From: Granulosicoccus sp.
GTDB lineage: Bacteria; Pseudomonadota; Gammaproteobacteria; Granulosicoccales; Granulosicoccaceae
Direction: 5' to 3'
DNA: 38,071 nt
Assembly: GCA_023301725.1 (NCBI GenBank)
Contig: JALZUD010000104.1
Span: 1 to 38,071, forward strand
Shown: positions 7,029-16,865 of the stretch, piece after piece
Layout of the letters: the number at the start of each line of letters is the position of its first letter
Numbering within the stretch: position 1 is the stretch's first letter
Position numbers and translations under genes: made by a program
Notes under the pieces: generated by a model
Told to the model about the DNA's origin: nothing
Seen by the model: the letters and a program-made list of their open reading frames with translations, nothing else
The model's database searches: none

Positions 7029-8225
7029 ATGAAAGATCCAGTGGTGATTGTCGGGGCAGCTAGAACTCCCATGGGCGGCATGCAGGGTGCGTTTACAGAT
7101 GTGCATGTTGCGATGCTCGGCGGCACAGCAATACAGGGCGCATTGCATAACGCGGGCATCGAGAGCAATGCCGTAGACGAACTCATCATGGGCTGTGTTC
7201 TTTCAGCCGGACTTGGGCAAGCTCCCGCGCGTCAAGCAGGGCTTAATGCAGGACTCGGTGAGGCCGTCCCGGCCACGACCCTTAATAAAATGTGTGGCTC
7301 AGGTATGAAAGCTGCGATGTTGGCGCACGATGGGGTGGCTCTTGGTCATTCAACGGTATCAATTTGCGGTGGCATGGAGAACATGACTAACGCACCGTTT
7401 TTGTTACCCAAGATGCGAGGAGGGCAGAGGCTTGGGCACGGTCAAGTTATTGATCACATGTTTTTTGATGGGCTTGAAGATGCTTACGACAAAGGGCGAT
7501 TAATGGGAACGTTTGCTGAAGATTGTGCCGATCGGTACGGCTTCACGCGCGAGCAACAAGATAGTTTTGCGCTTGAGTCACTCTCACGCGCACGAGCAGC
7601 ATCAGACAACGGATTACTGGCATCCGAAATCGTACCGGTATCTGTAAAGACCCGATCGGGCACCATTGATGTAGCTACCGATGAGCAATTGGCGAGCGCA
7701 CGGCCCGAAAAAATACCGCACCTAAAACCTGCGTTTCGTGAAGGTGGGACGGTGACAGCGGCAAATGCTTCATCTATCTCTGATGGAGCAGCTGCGCTTG
7801 TGCTAATGCGTGAGAGTGAAGCGATTCGGCGTGGGTTACGAATAAGAGCTCGCGTGTTAGGGCATGCGTCGCATGCTCAGGCACCTCAATGGTTCTCCAC
7901 TGCACCGATCCCAGCGATTACCAAACTTCTGGAGCATGTGGATATGAGTGTGGCGGATGTTGATCTATGGGAAATCAATGAGGCGTTTGCAGTAGTTCCC
8001 ATGAGCGCGATGGCTGACTTAGGAATAAGCCATTCACGCCTGAATGTTCACGGTGGCGCTTGTGCCTTAGGGCATCCTATTGGCGCATCGGGAGCTCGCA
8101 TCATCGTTAGTTTGCTCAATGCACTGGATATTGGCAATAAGCGCTATGGTGTAGCTGCTGTATGTATTGGGGGTGGAGAAGCCACTGCCATGGTCATCGA
8201 GCGTGTCGAATCGAGTTCATCGTGA
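7029..8225 (+). CDS. Acetyl-CoA acetyltransferase (thiolase)
   Basis: Degradative/biosynthetic thiolase of 398 residues. Seen: acylation Cys89 in LNKMCGSGMKA, the EINEAFAVVPM motif, catalytic His in GGACALGHPIGASGAR, and C-terminal Cys in AAVCIGGGEATA. Ribosome site AAGGGGC precedes the ATG. In this neighbourhood (acyl-CoA dehydrogenase, hydratases, HSD10-like dehydrogenase) the likely reaction is cleavage of 2-methylacetoacetyl-CoA to propionyl-CoA and acetyl-CoA in isoleucine breakdown, with acetoacetyl-CoA as alternative substrate. Family assignment is firm; the substrate is inferred from context. Confidence 0.9.
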   Translation: MKDPVVIVGAARTPMGGMQGAFTDVHVAMLGGTAIQGALHNAGIESNAVDELIMGCVLSAGLGQAPARQAGLNAGLGEAVPATTLNKMCGSGMKAAMLAHDGVALGHSTVSICGGMENMTNAPFLLPKMRGGQRLGHGQVIDHMFFDGLEDAYDKGRLMGTFAEDCADRYGFTREQQDSFALESLSRARAASDNGLLASEIVPVSVKTRSGTIDVATDEQLASARPEKIPHLKPAFREGGTVTAANASSISDGAAALVLMRESEAIRRGLRIRARVLGHASHAQAPQWFSTAPIPAITKLLEHVDMSVADVDLWEINEAFAVVPMSAMADLGISHSRLNVHGGACALGHPIGASGARIIVSLLNALDIGNKRYGVAAVCIGGGEATAMVIERVESSSS

Positions 8226-8294
8226 GTTGCTTTGCACGGAATTCAACGGTAAGTCGGCCTAGTAAGTCATCACTCCTATCGGACTCATACCTGC

Positions 8295-9062
8295 ATGATT
8301 ATTGAAAAAGGCACGTCTGCGATCGTCACTGGTGCTGCATCTGGCCTTGGCGAGGTGGTTGCCTCAGCATTAGCGGCGGCTGGTGCAAAAGTTGCCATCT
8401 TCGACCTTGATGTTGAGCGGGGAGACGCAATGGCTCAAAAATTAGAGGGGATATTCTGCAAGGTTGACGTTGCTGATGCTGAGTCTGTTCGCTCTGGACT
8501 GTTGGCAGCGCGTGAGGCACACGGTGGAGCACGAATCATTGTTAACTGTGCAGGCATTGCGCCAGCTGCAAAAACGGTATCCCGAGGGGAGGCCCACGAC
8601 CCCGCGTTGTTTCAAAAAATCGTGGCTATCAATTTATTCGGCACTTTTAACGTGGCTTCACAGGCGGCAGCAACAATGACTACGCTTGAACCTGTCAACG
8701 ACGATGGGGAACGAGGCGTCATTGTCAACACAGCCTCTGTGGCAGCCTTAGATGGACAGATCGGTCAGATCGCGTATGCCGCTTCCAAGGGTGCTGTTGC
8801 TGCAATGACACTGCCAATGGCGAGAGATCTAGCTGATAAAGGTATACGAGTTGTGAGCATTGCGCCGGGCATCTTTGCAACGCCGATGGTCAGTGCATTC
8901 CCACAAGAGGTTCAGGACTCACTGGCTGCGGGAATACCTTTTCCCAAGCGCTTGGGTAAAACCTGTGAGTTCGCTGAGCTGGTATTGCACATTGTAAAAA
9001 ACGGTTATCTGAATGGCGAGCTCATAAGACTTGACGGTGCTGTTCGCATGGCACCAAGATAA
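8295..9062 (+). CDS. Short-chain dehydrogenase, HSD10-like 3-hydroxyacyl-CoA dehydrogenase
   Basis: A 255-residue SDR with the nucleotide motif TGAASGLGE (12-20), Asp37 after the second strand (favouring NAD), VNCAGIAPA, Ser148, and YAASK (Tyr161, Lys165). Overall pattern and the end (LNGELIRLDGAVRMAPR) match type-2 3-hydroxyacyl-CoA dehydrogenase (HSD17B10), which oxidises 3-hydroxy-2-methylbutyryl-CoA. It lies between the thiolase and acyl-CoA dehydrogenase genes on the same strand, which fits the step immediately before thiolysis in isoleucine degradation. Confidence 0.85.
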   Translation: MIIEKGTSAIVTGAASGLGEVVASALAAAGAKVAIFDLDVERGDAMAQKLEGIFCKVDVADAESVRSGLLAAREAHGGARIIVNCAGIAPAAKTVSRGEAHDPALFQKIVAINLFGTFNVASQAAATMTTLEPVNDDGERGVIVNTASVAALDGQIGQIAYAASKGAVAAMTLPMARDLADKGIRVVSIAPGIFATPMVSAFPQEVQDSLAAGIPFPKRLGKTCEFAELVLHIVKNGYLNGELIRLDGAVRMAPR

Positions 9063-9185
9063 TTTTTTTAATCTCAGCGATAGTATGGATAACACTGTGG
9101 TGGGGATGATGGGCTAATGACAGTACCATTGGAGTTAAGCTTGTTCTTCTTTAGAATAGCGCTTTAATGCACGGAGTACATAACA

Positions 9186-10334
9186 ATGAACTTTGAATTA
9201 ACCGAAGAGCAGCGTGCTATTCAGGCTATGGCGGCAGCTTTTGGTGAAGCCGAAATTGCCCCGTATGCGGCGCGTTGGGATGAGCAAGGAACCATTCCCA
9301 AAGAGCTTCTTCGTAAGGTAGGTGAGCTAGGTTTCGCTGGAATTTATGTATCGGAAGAATTCGGCGGATCAGCGCTTTCACGACTTGATGCTGCGTTGAT
9401 TTTTGAGGCCTTGTCAAAGGCTTGTCCTTCGGTGGCAGCGTTTATCTCTATACATAACATGTGCGCGTGGATGATTGACCAGTATGGGTCAGACGAGATG
9501 CGGGAACGGTTGCTGCCCTCGTTGTGCGCTTACGAAAAGGTGGCCTCCTATTGTCTGACAGAACCCGGGTCAGGTTCTGATGCATCGGCGCTTCGTACTC
9601 GTGCATCGAGGGACGCTGATCATTTTTTGTTGAATGGCACCAAGGCCTTTATTTCTGGAGGAGGGTACTCAGACTTGTACCTCACTATGTGTCGCACAGG
9701 TGGTGACGGCCCTTCTGGCATATCAGCGTTTGTTGTGGAGGATGGTGCGCCGGGTTTAAGTTTTGGTGCGCCAGAGAAAAAAATGGGCTGGCGCTCACAA
9801 CCCACAGCGCAAGTTCAATTTGATGATTGTCCAGTCTCCAATGCTAATTTGATGGGGGTTGAGGGTGATGGCTTTCGTTATGCCATGTCAGGGCTTGATG
9901 GTGGGCGACTCAATATTTCAGCGTGTTCGTTAGGTGCTGCACAACACGCGCTAGATAAAAGTGTTGTATACACCAGTGAACGTAAGGCTTTCGGTGCCTC
10001 AATCAATAAATTGCAGGCGTTGCAATTCAAGATGGCAGATATGGAGATCAACCTGCAGGCCTCTAGAGCCCTTCTTTACAAAGCGGCTTGGAAGCTCGAT
10101 CAAAAAGCACCAGATGCCAGCAAGTTTTGTGCGATGGCAAAGCGCTTTGTCACAGATCATTGTTTCGATGTTGCCAATGATGCGCTCCAGTTACATGGAG
10201 GCTATGGTTATCTTGAAGATTATGGCATTGAGAAAATCGTGCGCGATATCAGAGTGCATCAGATACTGGAAGGGACTAACGAAATAATGAGGTTAGTAAC
10301 CGCCCGTGCACTATTGTCAGAGCACGCATCCTGA
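9186..10334 (+). CDS. Acyl-CoA dehydrogenase, isobutyryl-/2-methylacyl-CoA type
   Basis: A 382-residue FAD flavoprotein. Family signatures seen: CLTEPGSGSDASALRTRA (FAD/substrate loop), the C-terminal LQLHGGYGYLEDYGIEKIVRDIRVHQI, and catalytic Glu in ILEGTNEIMRL. Length and motifs fit the short/branched-chain group (ACAD8-like). It would oxidise isobutyryl-CoA to methacrylyl-CoA and possibly 2-methylbutyryl-CoA to tiglyl-CoA, passing electrons to ETF. Its stop TGA overlaps the next ATG by one base, so the downstream hydrolase is translationally coupled. Confidence 0.88.
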   Translation: MNFELTEEQRAIQAMAAAFGEAEIAPYAARWDEQGTIPKELLRKVGELGFAGIYVSEEFGGSALSRLDAALIFEALSKACPSVAAFISIHNMCAWMIDQYGSDEMRERLLPSLCAYEKVASYCLTEPGSGSDASALRTRASRDADHFLLNGTKAFISGGGYSDLYLTMCRTGGDGPSGISAFVVEDGAPGLSFGAPEKKMGWRSQPTAQVQFDDCPVSNANLMGVEGDGFRYAMSGLDGGRLNISACSLGAAQHALDKSVVYTSERKAFGASINKLQALQFKMADMEINLQASRALLYKAAWKLDQKAPDASKFCAMAKRFVTDHCFDVANDALQLHGGYGYLEDYGIEKIVRDIRVHQILEGTNEIMRLVTARALLSEHAS

Positions 10335-11446
10335 TGGCTATTGATAGAGAAGCTAAAGAAAGCTCTGGAAAGGCATTACCTACTGAAGATGTTTTAATTA
10401 GAGTGGAAGGGCAAGTAGGTCGTTTGACATTATGCCGGCCGCACGCATTAAATGCGTTGTCGCACGAGATGGCTTTGCAAATCGAGGCAGCACTTCTGGA
10501 CTGGCAAACCAATGATGCGGTATCGATGGTGCTGATCGATGCACAGGGCGAGAAGGCATTTTGTGCTGGTGGTGATGTCGCTGTGCTTTATACGCAAGGG
10601 GTAGCTGGTGATATAGAAAGTGGTCGACAATTCTGGCGTGACGAGTATCGTCTAAATGCCATCATCGTGCATTATCCCAAACCTTATGTTGCGGTTATGG
10701 ATGGCATCACCATGGGTGGTGGTGTTGGCATTTCAGCTCATGGCTCGCACCGAATTGTCACTGAGCGAAGCGTCCTTGCGATGCCCGAATGTTCCATCGG
10801 CCTAGTCCCAGATGTTGGAGGTACCCATTTACTGTCCCAATCACCGGAGCATTTAGGCGAATATTTTGCACTGACCGGTGCGCGTATGGATGCAAGTACA
10901 GCGTTGTTCGCAGGTTTTGCTGATTACTATGTGCCGGTTGCGCGCTTGCATGATCTCAAGCGTGCGCTTATAGAATCTGGCGATGTCAGGGTGATTGACG
11001 ACTTTAACGAAGTGCCGCCAACTAACTCGACGCTTGCAGCTGACGCACAGGCAATCAATGCGGTTTTTGGTGCTGACACACTAGCCACCGTGTTGAGTGA
11101 TCTTGGCCAGTTAGAGCAAGATTGGGCGCTATCAGCTGCCAAGAAAATAAGTCGTTCATCGCCAATAGCATTAGCGCTAACTTTCGATCTGGTTCGAGCG
11201 GCTCGCTCAGAACCCGGAATCGAAAAAGCACTCATACGAGAGTATCGGTTTGTATCACGTGCGATGGAGTCTTGCGATATTCTGGAGGGCATACGCGCAG
11301 CACTCATTGATAAAGATCGTAATCCGTCATGGAAGCACGGATCCATTGCACAGGTTTCTCACGTGCTGATTGATCAGTTAAAAGATCCTGCTCCAGACGG
11401 CGACGTGCAATTCACTTCAACGCAAGAATATGAGAGAACAAAATAA
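10334..11446 (+). CDS. 3-hydroxyisobutyryl-CoA hydrolase (HIBCH-like)
   Basis: A 370-residue crotonase-superfamily protein. Its length, the [11 protein letters not shown] oxyanion-hole motif, [18 protein letters not shown], and [18 protein letters not shown] are typical of 3-hydroxyisobutyryl-CoA hydrolase rather than plain hydratases (about 260 aa). It releases free 3-hydroxyisobutyrate in valine catabolism. The ATG overlaps the upstream TGA, and its TAA overlaps the next ATG (TAATG), so it is tightly embedded in the operon. The usual downstream partners mmsB and mmsA are not in this window. Confidence 0.88.
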   Translation: MAIDREAKESSGKALPTEDVLIRVEGQVGRLTLCRPHALNALSHEMALQIEAALLDWQTNDAVSMVLIDAQGEKAFCAGGDVAVLYTQGVAGDIESGRQFWRDEYRLNAIIVHYPKPYVAVMDGITMGGGVGISAHGSHRIVTERSVLAMPECSIGLVPDVGGTHLLSQSPEHLGEYFALTGARMDASTALFAGFADYYVPVARLHDLKRALIESGDVRVIDDFNEVPPTNSTLAADAQAINAVFGADTLATVLSDLGQLEQDWALSAAKKISRSSPIALALTFDLVRAARSEPGIEKALIREYRFVSRAMESCDILEGIRAALIDKDRNPSWKHGSIAQVSHVLIDQLKDPAPDGDVQFTSTQEYERTK

Positions 11447-12228
11447 TGTCTGAACAAGCTGCGAATGAGTATGTACAGGTAGAGCGGGAAGGGCGAGTTG
11501 TTACCGTCACCATTGATCGACCCAAAGCACTTAATGCACTCAATGCGCAAATACTCCAAGAACTCACCAGTGTCATGATGCCACTCGACACAGATCCAAG
11601 TGTTGGTTGTTTCGTGCTGACAGGTTCGGCTAAGGCGTTTGCTGCTGGAGCAGACATCGCCGAGATGAAAGATAGACTTTACCCAGATACATTCCTGTCT
11701 GACATGCTGCTAGGGTGGGAGGCCATTGCCCAGCTACGTACTCCAAAAATTGCTGCGGTTTCAGGCTTTGCGCTCGGAGGTGGTTGCGAACTAGCCATGA
11801 TGTGCGACACCATCTACTGTAGTGAATCAGCGCGCTTCGGCCAGCCCGAGATCAAACTAGGGGTGATCCCCGGCATGGGTGGATCACAGCGTTTAACGCG
11901 ACTCATTGGCAAGAGCAAAGCCATGGACATGATCCTCACCGGACGTATGATGGACGCTACTGAGGCAAAAGAGGCGGGTTTGGTGGCGCGTATCTACCCT
12001 GATGCTGATCTACTGGACGCTGCAAAAAAAGCCGCTACTCAAATTGCCTCCTATTCAAAGACAACAGCCATGGTTGCACGAGAAGCTGTTGACAGAGCGC
12101 TGGAGACATCCCTCAACGAAGGCTTGTTGTTTGAGCGTCGAGTTTTTCATTCTCTGTTCGGCACTGCTGATCAGAAAGAAGGCATGAGTGCGTTCATTGA
12201 GAAACGTGACGCAGACTTCAAACGCTGA
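11446..12228 (+). CDS. Enoyl-CoA hydratase
   Basis: A 260-residue crotonase. Seen: [23 protein letters not shown] (first oxyanion segment), [14 protein letters not shown], and [21 protein letters not shown] with the two catalytic Glu positions of ECHS1-like hydratases. In this operon it likely hydrates methacrylyl-CoA and tiglyl-CoA, supplying the hydrolase (valine branch) and the HSD10-like dehydrogenase (isoleucine branch). Start ATG overlaps the previous stop as TAATG. It is the last gene of the catabolic operon. Confidence 0.9.
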   Translation: MSEQAANEYVQVEREGRVVTVTIDRPKALNALNAQILQELTSVMMPLDTDPSVGCFVLTGSAKAFAAGADIAEMKDRLYPDTFLSDMLLGWEAIAQLRTPKIAAVSGFALGGGCELAMMCDTIYCSESARFGQPEIKLGVIPGMGGSQRLTRLIGKSKAMDMILTGRMMDATEAKEAGLVARIYPDADLLDAAKKAATQIASYSKTTAMVAREAVDRALETSLNEGLLFERRVFHSLFGTADQKEGMSAFIEKRDADFKR

Positions 12229-12378
12229 TTCCAGATGGACGGACTCCCGTTCACATTCCCGTGAAGCTCGTGTCGAAAAACTAACTGAATGGAGCCACGA
12301 TACAGGCATTAATGAACAGGCACTGCAGGTGGTAGCAAATTTTGTGCAGCAGTTAAAACTGAATAATTCCATAGCGCG

Positions 12379-13647
12379 CTAGTGTATTTGCTGTTCACAA
12401 TGGCTTTCTTTGATAAAAAACACACATAAAATCGCCACTACAAGAACAACAACAAGCGATTGAAACGCAACGTCGTAAGCCTCAGCTGAATAGATACGAG
12501 CGCCGTTTTGGAGCTGCCCCGACCAGTTCAAATCTAACAGCGCACCTATCACGGGTTGCATAACAGCACCTGATGCTACAACACCCATATTGACAAACCC
12601 CAGCGTCGTTGCACTGTGTGTAGCTCTATTCCATTCACGACTTATGCCCATCAACACAACGATGCCGCCGGTACCAAGGCCGTGTGCAAAAAACAGACAG
12701 CTAAGTAGTAGAGCATTGCTACTGCCTGTATCACTATGAACAATAGCTAACAGCGTGATGAGACAGCTGACAATGCCAGCTAAAAGAATGGGTTTGCGCC
12801 GGGTTATGAAGTCGGATAGCCAACCCAGCAACGGTGAACCGATCATTACTCCCACAAACAACCAAGACACAATGCTACTTGCGTTAACTTCCGTAAACTC
12901 TTTGGTTGTGGTTAACCAGGGAACCGCCCATAAACCAGCAAAAGAGAGCATGGTTGCTGCAAATCCAAAACCACCGACAGCGCAAAAAATAGTTTGCTTA
13001 TTGCCAATGACTTGCCGAAGTTGCTGAAAAGGCCCTTCTGACGCTACGTTTCTACTGGGGAGTTTTTTGGCTGCAGGGATAATAAGATGCGAGCACACAG
13101 CCAGCATTGCGGCTGCAACCGCAAGAATGAAAAAGCAGTTTCTCCAGCCAACAGTTTCTACGAGATAACGTAAGGGTGCTTGCCCGGCGATGGCACCGAG
13201 CATACCTGTGGCCATCAAGAAGCCTGTTAGCATCGCAAAGCGCGCACGTGAGAAAAATTCTGTTGCTATTGCAAGAGTGCCAACAAAAGCAAAAGCTACC
13301 AAACCACCAATCAAAGCACGATAAATTGAAGCTAGCCAAAGCGATGAGCTTAGAGCGAATCCAACGCAGGCGAATGTGCACAGCGTGGCACTCAATACCA
13401 ATAGACGCCTCGCTCCAAAGCGATCAACAAGCAACCCCACCGGTAATTGCAAAGCGGCATACGTGTAAAAATACATGCCGGATAAAAGCCCAATGCCGGA
13501 TGCGCCAACAGAGAATTCTCGCATTAGTTCCGAGGTCATTACACTGGGGGACACACGTTGCACGAACGCGTATAAAAAAAACAGTGTGCCAATAATGAAG
13601 GCTGCAATCGCTCGATTCGAACTAACTGCGTTGTCAGATGTGTTCAT
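12379..13647 (-). CDS. MFS transporter, 12 transmembrane segments
   Basis: A 422-residue major facilitator superfamily protein. It starts with a short cytoplasmic tail, then FIIGTLFFLYAFVQRVSPSV. The loop-2 motif GLLVDRFGARRLLVL is the MFS A-like signature (G-x-x-x-D-R-x-G-x-R-R), and a second copy (GWLSDFITRRKPILL) occurs in the second half. Substrate unknown; the general look is of the anion/organic-acid symporter groups. It is convergent with the enoyl-CoA hydratase gene and lies downstream of the TPR gene on the same strand with a 96-bp gap. Confidence 0.88.
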   Translation of the reverse strand: MNTSDNAVSSNRAIAAFIIGTLFFLYAFVQRVSPSVMTSELMREFSVGASGIGLLSGMYFYTYAALQLPVGLLVDRFGARRLLVLSATLCTFACVGFALSSSLWLASIYRALIGGLVAFAFVGTLAIATEFFSRARFAMLTGFLMATGMLGAIAGQAPLRYLVETVGWRNCFFILAVAAAMLAVCSHLIIPAAKKLPSRNVASEGPFQQLRQVIGNKQTIFCAVGGFGFAATMLSFAGLWAVPWLTTTKEFTEVNASSIVSWLFVGVMIGSPLLGWLSDFITRRKPILLAGIVSCLITLLAIVHSDTGSSNALLLSCLFFAHGLGTGGIVVLMGISREWNRATHSATTLGFVNMGVVASGAVMQPVIGALLDLNWSGQLQNGARIYSAEAYDVAFQSLVVVLVVAILCVFFIKESHCEQQIH

Positions 13648-13743
13648 AAGAGCGTAACTAATCGGTCATTGCAAGTCAAAGCTAGTATGTGCCTAATGAC
13701 TTTAAAGATCGGTGTTGACAGGCGGGAATTCTTGCCATTGCAT

Positions 13744-15405
13744 TCAGACTTTGTTGCTACTACAAAAACAGGAAGAGTAAATTTCTTTATCTGCACGTGC
13801 CAAAGCAAAATCTAGTGAAGGCTTTATCATTGTGGCCTCGATTTTTTTGCCCAATCGCTCGTAACACGTGTGTAGACCTAGCAGTGCCCAGACGTTGTTT
13901 GGGTGGCGATTAGAGCGAATACACGTGGTATTTAATCCTAGGTCAGCCTCATAGGCCGCAGCGGCCTCTGTGGTATGCCCTTGCTCCAGGAGTAGTGCTC
14001 CCAACGCGTGGCGACTGGGCATCATCCAGCCCCATGGCTCATCGTACGGCAAAGCATCCTCGTTGACGACTGCCTGACGTAGATGATCAAATGCCACTGC
14101 ATAATTGCCTTTGTGGTATTCGATTTCTCCTGCAAGCATCTCTTTTGCCACTGTTAGAATCTGCTGACAAGTCAGAATATGAATTTGTCGCTCTTCAGGC
14201 ATCTTATCGGTAAGTTCTAGAAACAGTGCTTGGGCCTTATCGGCTTTTTCATGTTGTTTCAAAGCTGCATGAGCAACTCCTTTGCCATAGTAGTTCATGA
14301 CTGTTGTCATGCGATACACGTCTTGATTTTCTGGCAGTGGCGTATCTATTAATTGTTGCCAGCGACCAAAGCGAACAAGAGCGTGCGTCTCTATTGACAT
14401 GTATCCCTCTAACCAATTCGCCATCGGTGGTGTATCTTGTGTAATGAGTTCGTCAGGTATGGTTCTTTTCATACCTGCTATGGCGTCCATTGCAGTGTTG
14501 AATTGCCCTAGGAACATGGCGCCGTAGAGTTTGAAATGGTAGTTGTGCACTCGGTACATAGAATAGAAATTCATGGCCCCCGCATTTTCCCAATAGAGCT
14601 CGTCTGCAAGAATGCCTTTTTGATTCCAATTCACCACGTCCTGGTAGTTGCCACATAGCACATCGATATGGGTTGCCATGTGGGCTAAGTGACCTGCACT
14701 GGGTACAAGATCACGAATTTCGTCGGCGACAACAAGTGCCACCTCGGGGATAGGTGACATCTCCATCAGATGCAGGTACAGATGCCATGTGCCGGGGTGA
14801 GGCTGATGGCCGTTTGCCCGAACACCGTCTATGCAGTGCTCAAGCACTGCTCGGCATTCAAGTGTGTCAGCGCCTTCCATGGGCTCGCCTGACACAGGAT
14901 CCCACATTTGCCAAGGGGTAAGATTCATCATTGACTCAACAAATAGGCTTGCTACATCGGGATCACTGTTAAATTTTTCATAGACCTCACGCATGGCATT
15001 GGCGTAGGCTGCGCTCCAAACATACAGATCAGACGCTGGCGTATCCGATGGGTAGTGGCGTTCCAATGCTGCAATGAGTGCTTTTTCGACAGGTGTTGCA
15101 TCATCTATTGACGTGTTTGCTGCGGCCAACGCCGTGCGAGAAATCGTCAAAGTTTCAATCACATCCTCTGGGGAGAACAGTTCCCAAGGTTTGTTGTAAT
15201 TGGGGCCTGCAATGTATGCCAGCCCCCAGTGAGCCATGATGCAATTGGGATCGGCCTCTAGGGCGTGCTTGAAACACAGTTCCGCCTCCTCGTGATGGAA
15301 TCCGAAAGTCCAGTTCAAGCCTCGATCAAACCATTTTTGCGCATCAATGGAGGTAGTGCTGATGGGCCGACTGTAGTGCCCCAAGTCATAGGGGTAGTCA
15401 CTCAT
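13744..15405 (-). CDS. TPR-repeat protein, TTC38-like
   Basis: A 553-residue, apparently soluble tetratricopeptide-repeat protein. TPR-like helices are visible near the N-terminus (AELCFKHALEADPNCIMAHW), in the middle (GHLAHMATHIDVLCGNYQDV) and near the end (LLEQGHTTEAAAAYEADLGL). The overall pattern resembles the TTC38-type family found in bacteria and animals, for which I know no established biochemical role. The frame is open upstream to 15474, but the ATG at 15405 has AGGAA ahead of it and gives a sensible start, MSDYPYDLGHYSR. It is divergent from kbl, with 221 bp between the starts. Confidence 0.75.
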   Translation of the reverse strand: MSDYPYDLGHYSRPISTTSIDAQKWFDRGLNWTFGFHHEEAELCFKHALEADPNCIMAHWGLAYIAGPNYNKPWELFSPEDVIETLTISRTALAAANTSIDDATPVEKALIAALERHYPSDTPASDLYVWSAAYANAMREVYEKFNSDPDVASLFVESMMNLTPWQMWDPVSGEPMEGADTLECRAVLEHCIDGVRANGHQPHPGTWHLYLHLMEMSPIPEVALVVADEIRDLVPSAGHLAHMATHIDVLCGNYQDVVNWNQKGILADELYWENAGAMNFYSMYRVHNYHFKLYGAMFLGQFNTAMDAIAGMKRTIPDELITQDTPPMANWLEGYMSIETHALVRFGRWQQLIDTPLPENQDVYRMTTVMNYYGKGVAHAALKQHEKADKAQALFLELTDKMPEERQIHILTCQQILTVAKEMLAGEIEYHKGNYAVAFDHLRQAVVNEDALPYDEPWGWMMPSRHALGALLLEQGHTTEAAAAYEADLGLNTTCIRSNRHPNNVWALLGLHTCYERLGKKIEATMIKPSLDFALARADKEIYSSCFCSSNKV

Positions 15406-15480
15406 AAATATTTCCTGTTTAGACTGAACAATGTCTGTTCTGATGTGCAATGGCAGAAAGCCATTAACTGGCACAACAAC

Positions 15481-15521
15481 AGTGTCTCATTTTGATTGTC
15501 GCTAGTGTCTCATCTTTGATT
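15481..15521 (+). repeat. Two tandem AGTGTCTCAT-TTTGATT repeats upstream of kbl
   Basis: AGTGTCTCAT occurs at 15481-15490 and again at 15504-15513, 23 bp apart; each is followed by TTTGATT (second copy with one extra C). Two direct copies about two helical turns apart in a divergent intergenic region look like paired regulator sites. The binding protein is unknown; the XRE/cupin regulator encoded after tdh is a candidate. Confidence 0.5.
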
Positions 15522-15547
15522 ATTGCACTTCAGCTAACACTCGTAAA

Positions 15548-15582
15548 ATCCCATATAACGGAAAAAATCCTAAATATGGGAT
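15548..15582. promoter_or_regulatory. 9-bp inverted repeat in the kbl leader
   Basis: ATCCCATAT (15548-15556) and ATATGGGAT (15574-15582) are exact reverse complements separated by 17 bp. They lie 45-79 bp before the proposed kbl start, so they could be an operator or an mRNA stem-loop. No experimental precedent is recognised. Confidence 0.45.
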
Positions 15583-15626
15583 ATGCTGAGGCGCAATGTG
15601 AACTTACTGCTTTGGAGGTGGCTACA

Positions 15627-16865
15627 GTGATAAGCGAATTCGAGTCCCATTTGAAAGACACGTTAGAAGATATTCAGGCGTCTGGATTGTGGAAAACAGA
15701 GAGGCCCTTGACCTGCGCTCAGGCTGGAATTGTTTCAGTTGCCGCTGGGTCTGCAGTTGGTGGGTCAGCAAATGGTAGCTCTGCAGAGAAAGGCAATGTG
15801 ATTAATCTGTGCGCTAATAATTATCTGGGCCTGGCAAATAATTCTCTGCTTGTTGATGCCGCGAAAAAGGCGTTAGATGAGCATGGGTATGGCATGGCCA
15901 GTGTGCGATTTATTTGTGGTACTCATGAATTGCACACGGCATTGGAGAAAAAGTTAGCTACATTCCTTGAAAAAGACGATGCCATCCTTTTTGCCGCTTG
16001 CTTTGATGCCAATGGTGGATTGTTTGAACCGCTGTTGGGCGCTGAGGATGCGATAATTTCTGATTCGTTAAATCACGCCTCCATTATTGACGGAATTCGA
16101 TTGTGTAAGGCCAGTCGTTATCGCTATAAAAATTCTGACATGCACGATCTTGAGCAGCAATTGATAAAAGCGAAAGATAATGGTGCGCGATTCATTATGA
16201 TTGCAACAGACGGCGTCTTCTCTATGGACGGCTATCTAGCCGATTTAACCACCATTACAACATTGGCTGAAAAATACGGTGCTTTGGTGATGGTGGACGA
16301 TTGTCATGCCACAGGCTTTATGGGGCCCAAGGGCAAAGGTACTGCAGCGCATTTTGGCGTTAACCACAAAGTGGATGTTTTAACTGGCACGCTGGGCAAA
16401 GCACTAGGCGGTGCTATTGGTGGTTACATCGCAGGTTCGCAACCTATTATTGATTTACTACGCCAGCGGGCTCGCCCCTACCTTTTTTCTAATGCATTGC
16501 CGCCTAGTGTGTTGGCAGCGTCATTGGAAGCTATCAGGTTAGTAGAGGAGGGCGATGCGCTCCGTGATCAGTTGTTCAAGAACACAGTGTATTGGCGTAG
16601 TGGATTGGAACAGTTGGGGTTTACGCTCAACCCTGGTGAACATCCCATTATTCCAGTTATGCTCGGAGAAGCACAATTGGCTCAACAGCTTGCCAGTCGC
16701 TTGTTTGATAAAGGTGTTTATGTGTCAGGTTTTTTCTTTCCGGTGGTGCCCAAAGGTGCAGCTCGTATCAGAACACAAATGAATGCGTCATTGAGCCATG
16801 CTGAGCTGGATAGGGCGTTAGATGCGTTCGAGTCGGCGGGAAAAGAGGTGGGGGTTCTGGAATGA
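15627..16865 (+). CDS. kbl: 2-amino-3-ketobutyrate CoA ligase (glycine C-acetyltransferase)
   Basis: PLP enzyme that cleaves 2-amino-3-ketobutyrate with CoA to glycine and acetyl-CoA. Clear Kbl signatures: [75 protein letters not shown], and the PLP Lys in [10 protein letters not shown]. The frame is open from 15492, but GTG at 15627 is preceded by a strong TTGGAGGTGG ribosome site and gives 412 residues starting [20 protein letters not shown], in register with E. coli Kbl (398). A Gly/Ser-rich stretch at about residues 42-55 is extra relative to E. coli. The gene overlaps tdh by 4 nt (ATGA). Confidence 0.93.
   Translation: MISEFESHLKDTLEDIQASGLWKTERPLTCAQAGIVSVAAGSAVGGSANGSSAEKGNVINLCANNYLGLANNSLLVDAAKKALDEHGYGMASVRFICGTHELHTALEKKLATFLEKDDAILFAACFDANGGLFEPLLGAEDAIISDSLNHASIIDGIRLCKASRYRYKNSDMHDLEQQLIKAKDNGARFIMIATDGVFSMDGYLADLTTITTLAEKYGALVMVDDCHATGFMGPKGKGTAAHFGVNHKVDVLTGTLGKALGGAIGGYIAGSQPIIDLLRQRARPYLFSNALPPSVLAASLEAIRLVEEGDALRDQLFKNTVYWRSGLEQLGFTLNPGEHPIIPVMLGEAQLAQQLASRLFDKGVYVSGFFFPVVPKGAARIRTQMNASLSHAELDRALDAFESAGKEVGVLE

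Noticed and set aside
12229..12382. Plus-strand frame after the enoyl-CoA hydratase reading EKLTEWSHDTGINEQALQVV
   Set aside because: Protein-like over about 35 residues, but no start of its own or recognised family, and it overlaps the hydratase in another frame; perhaps a remnant, not enough to annotate.
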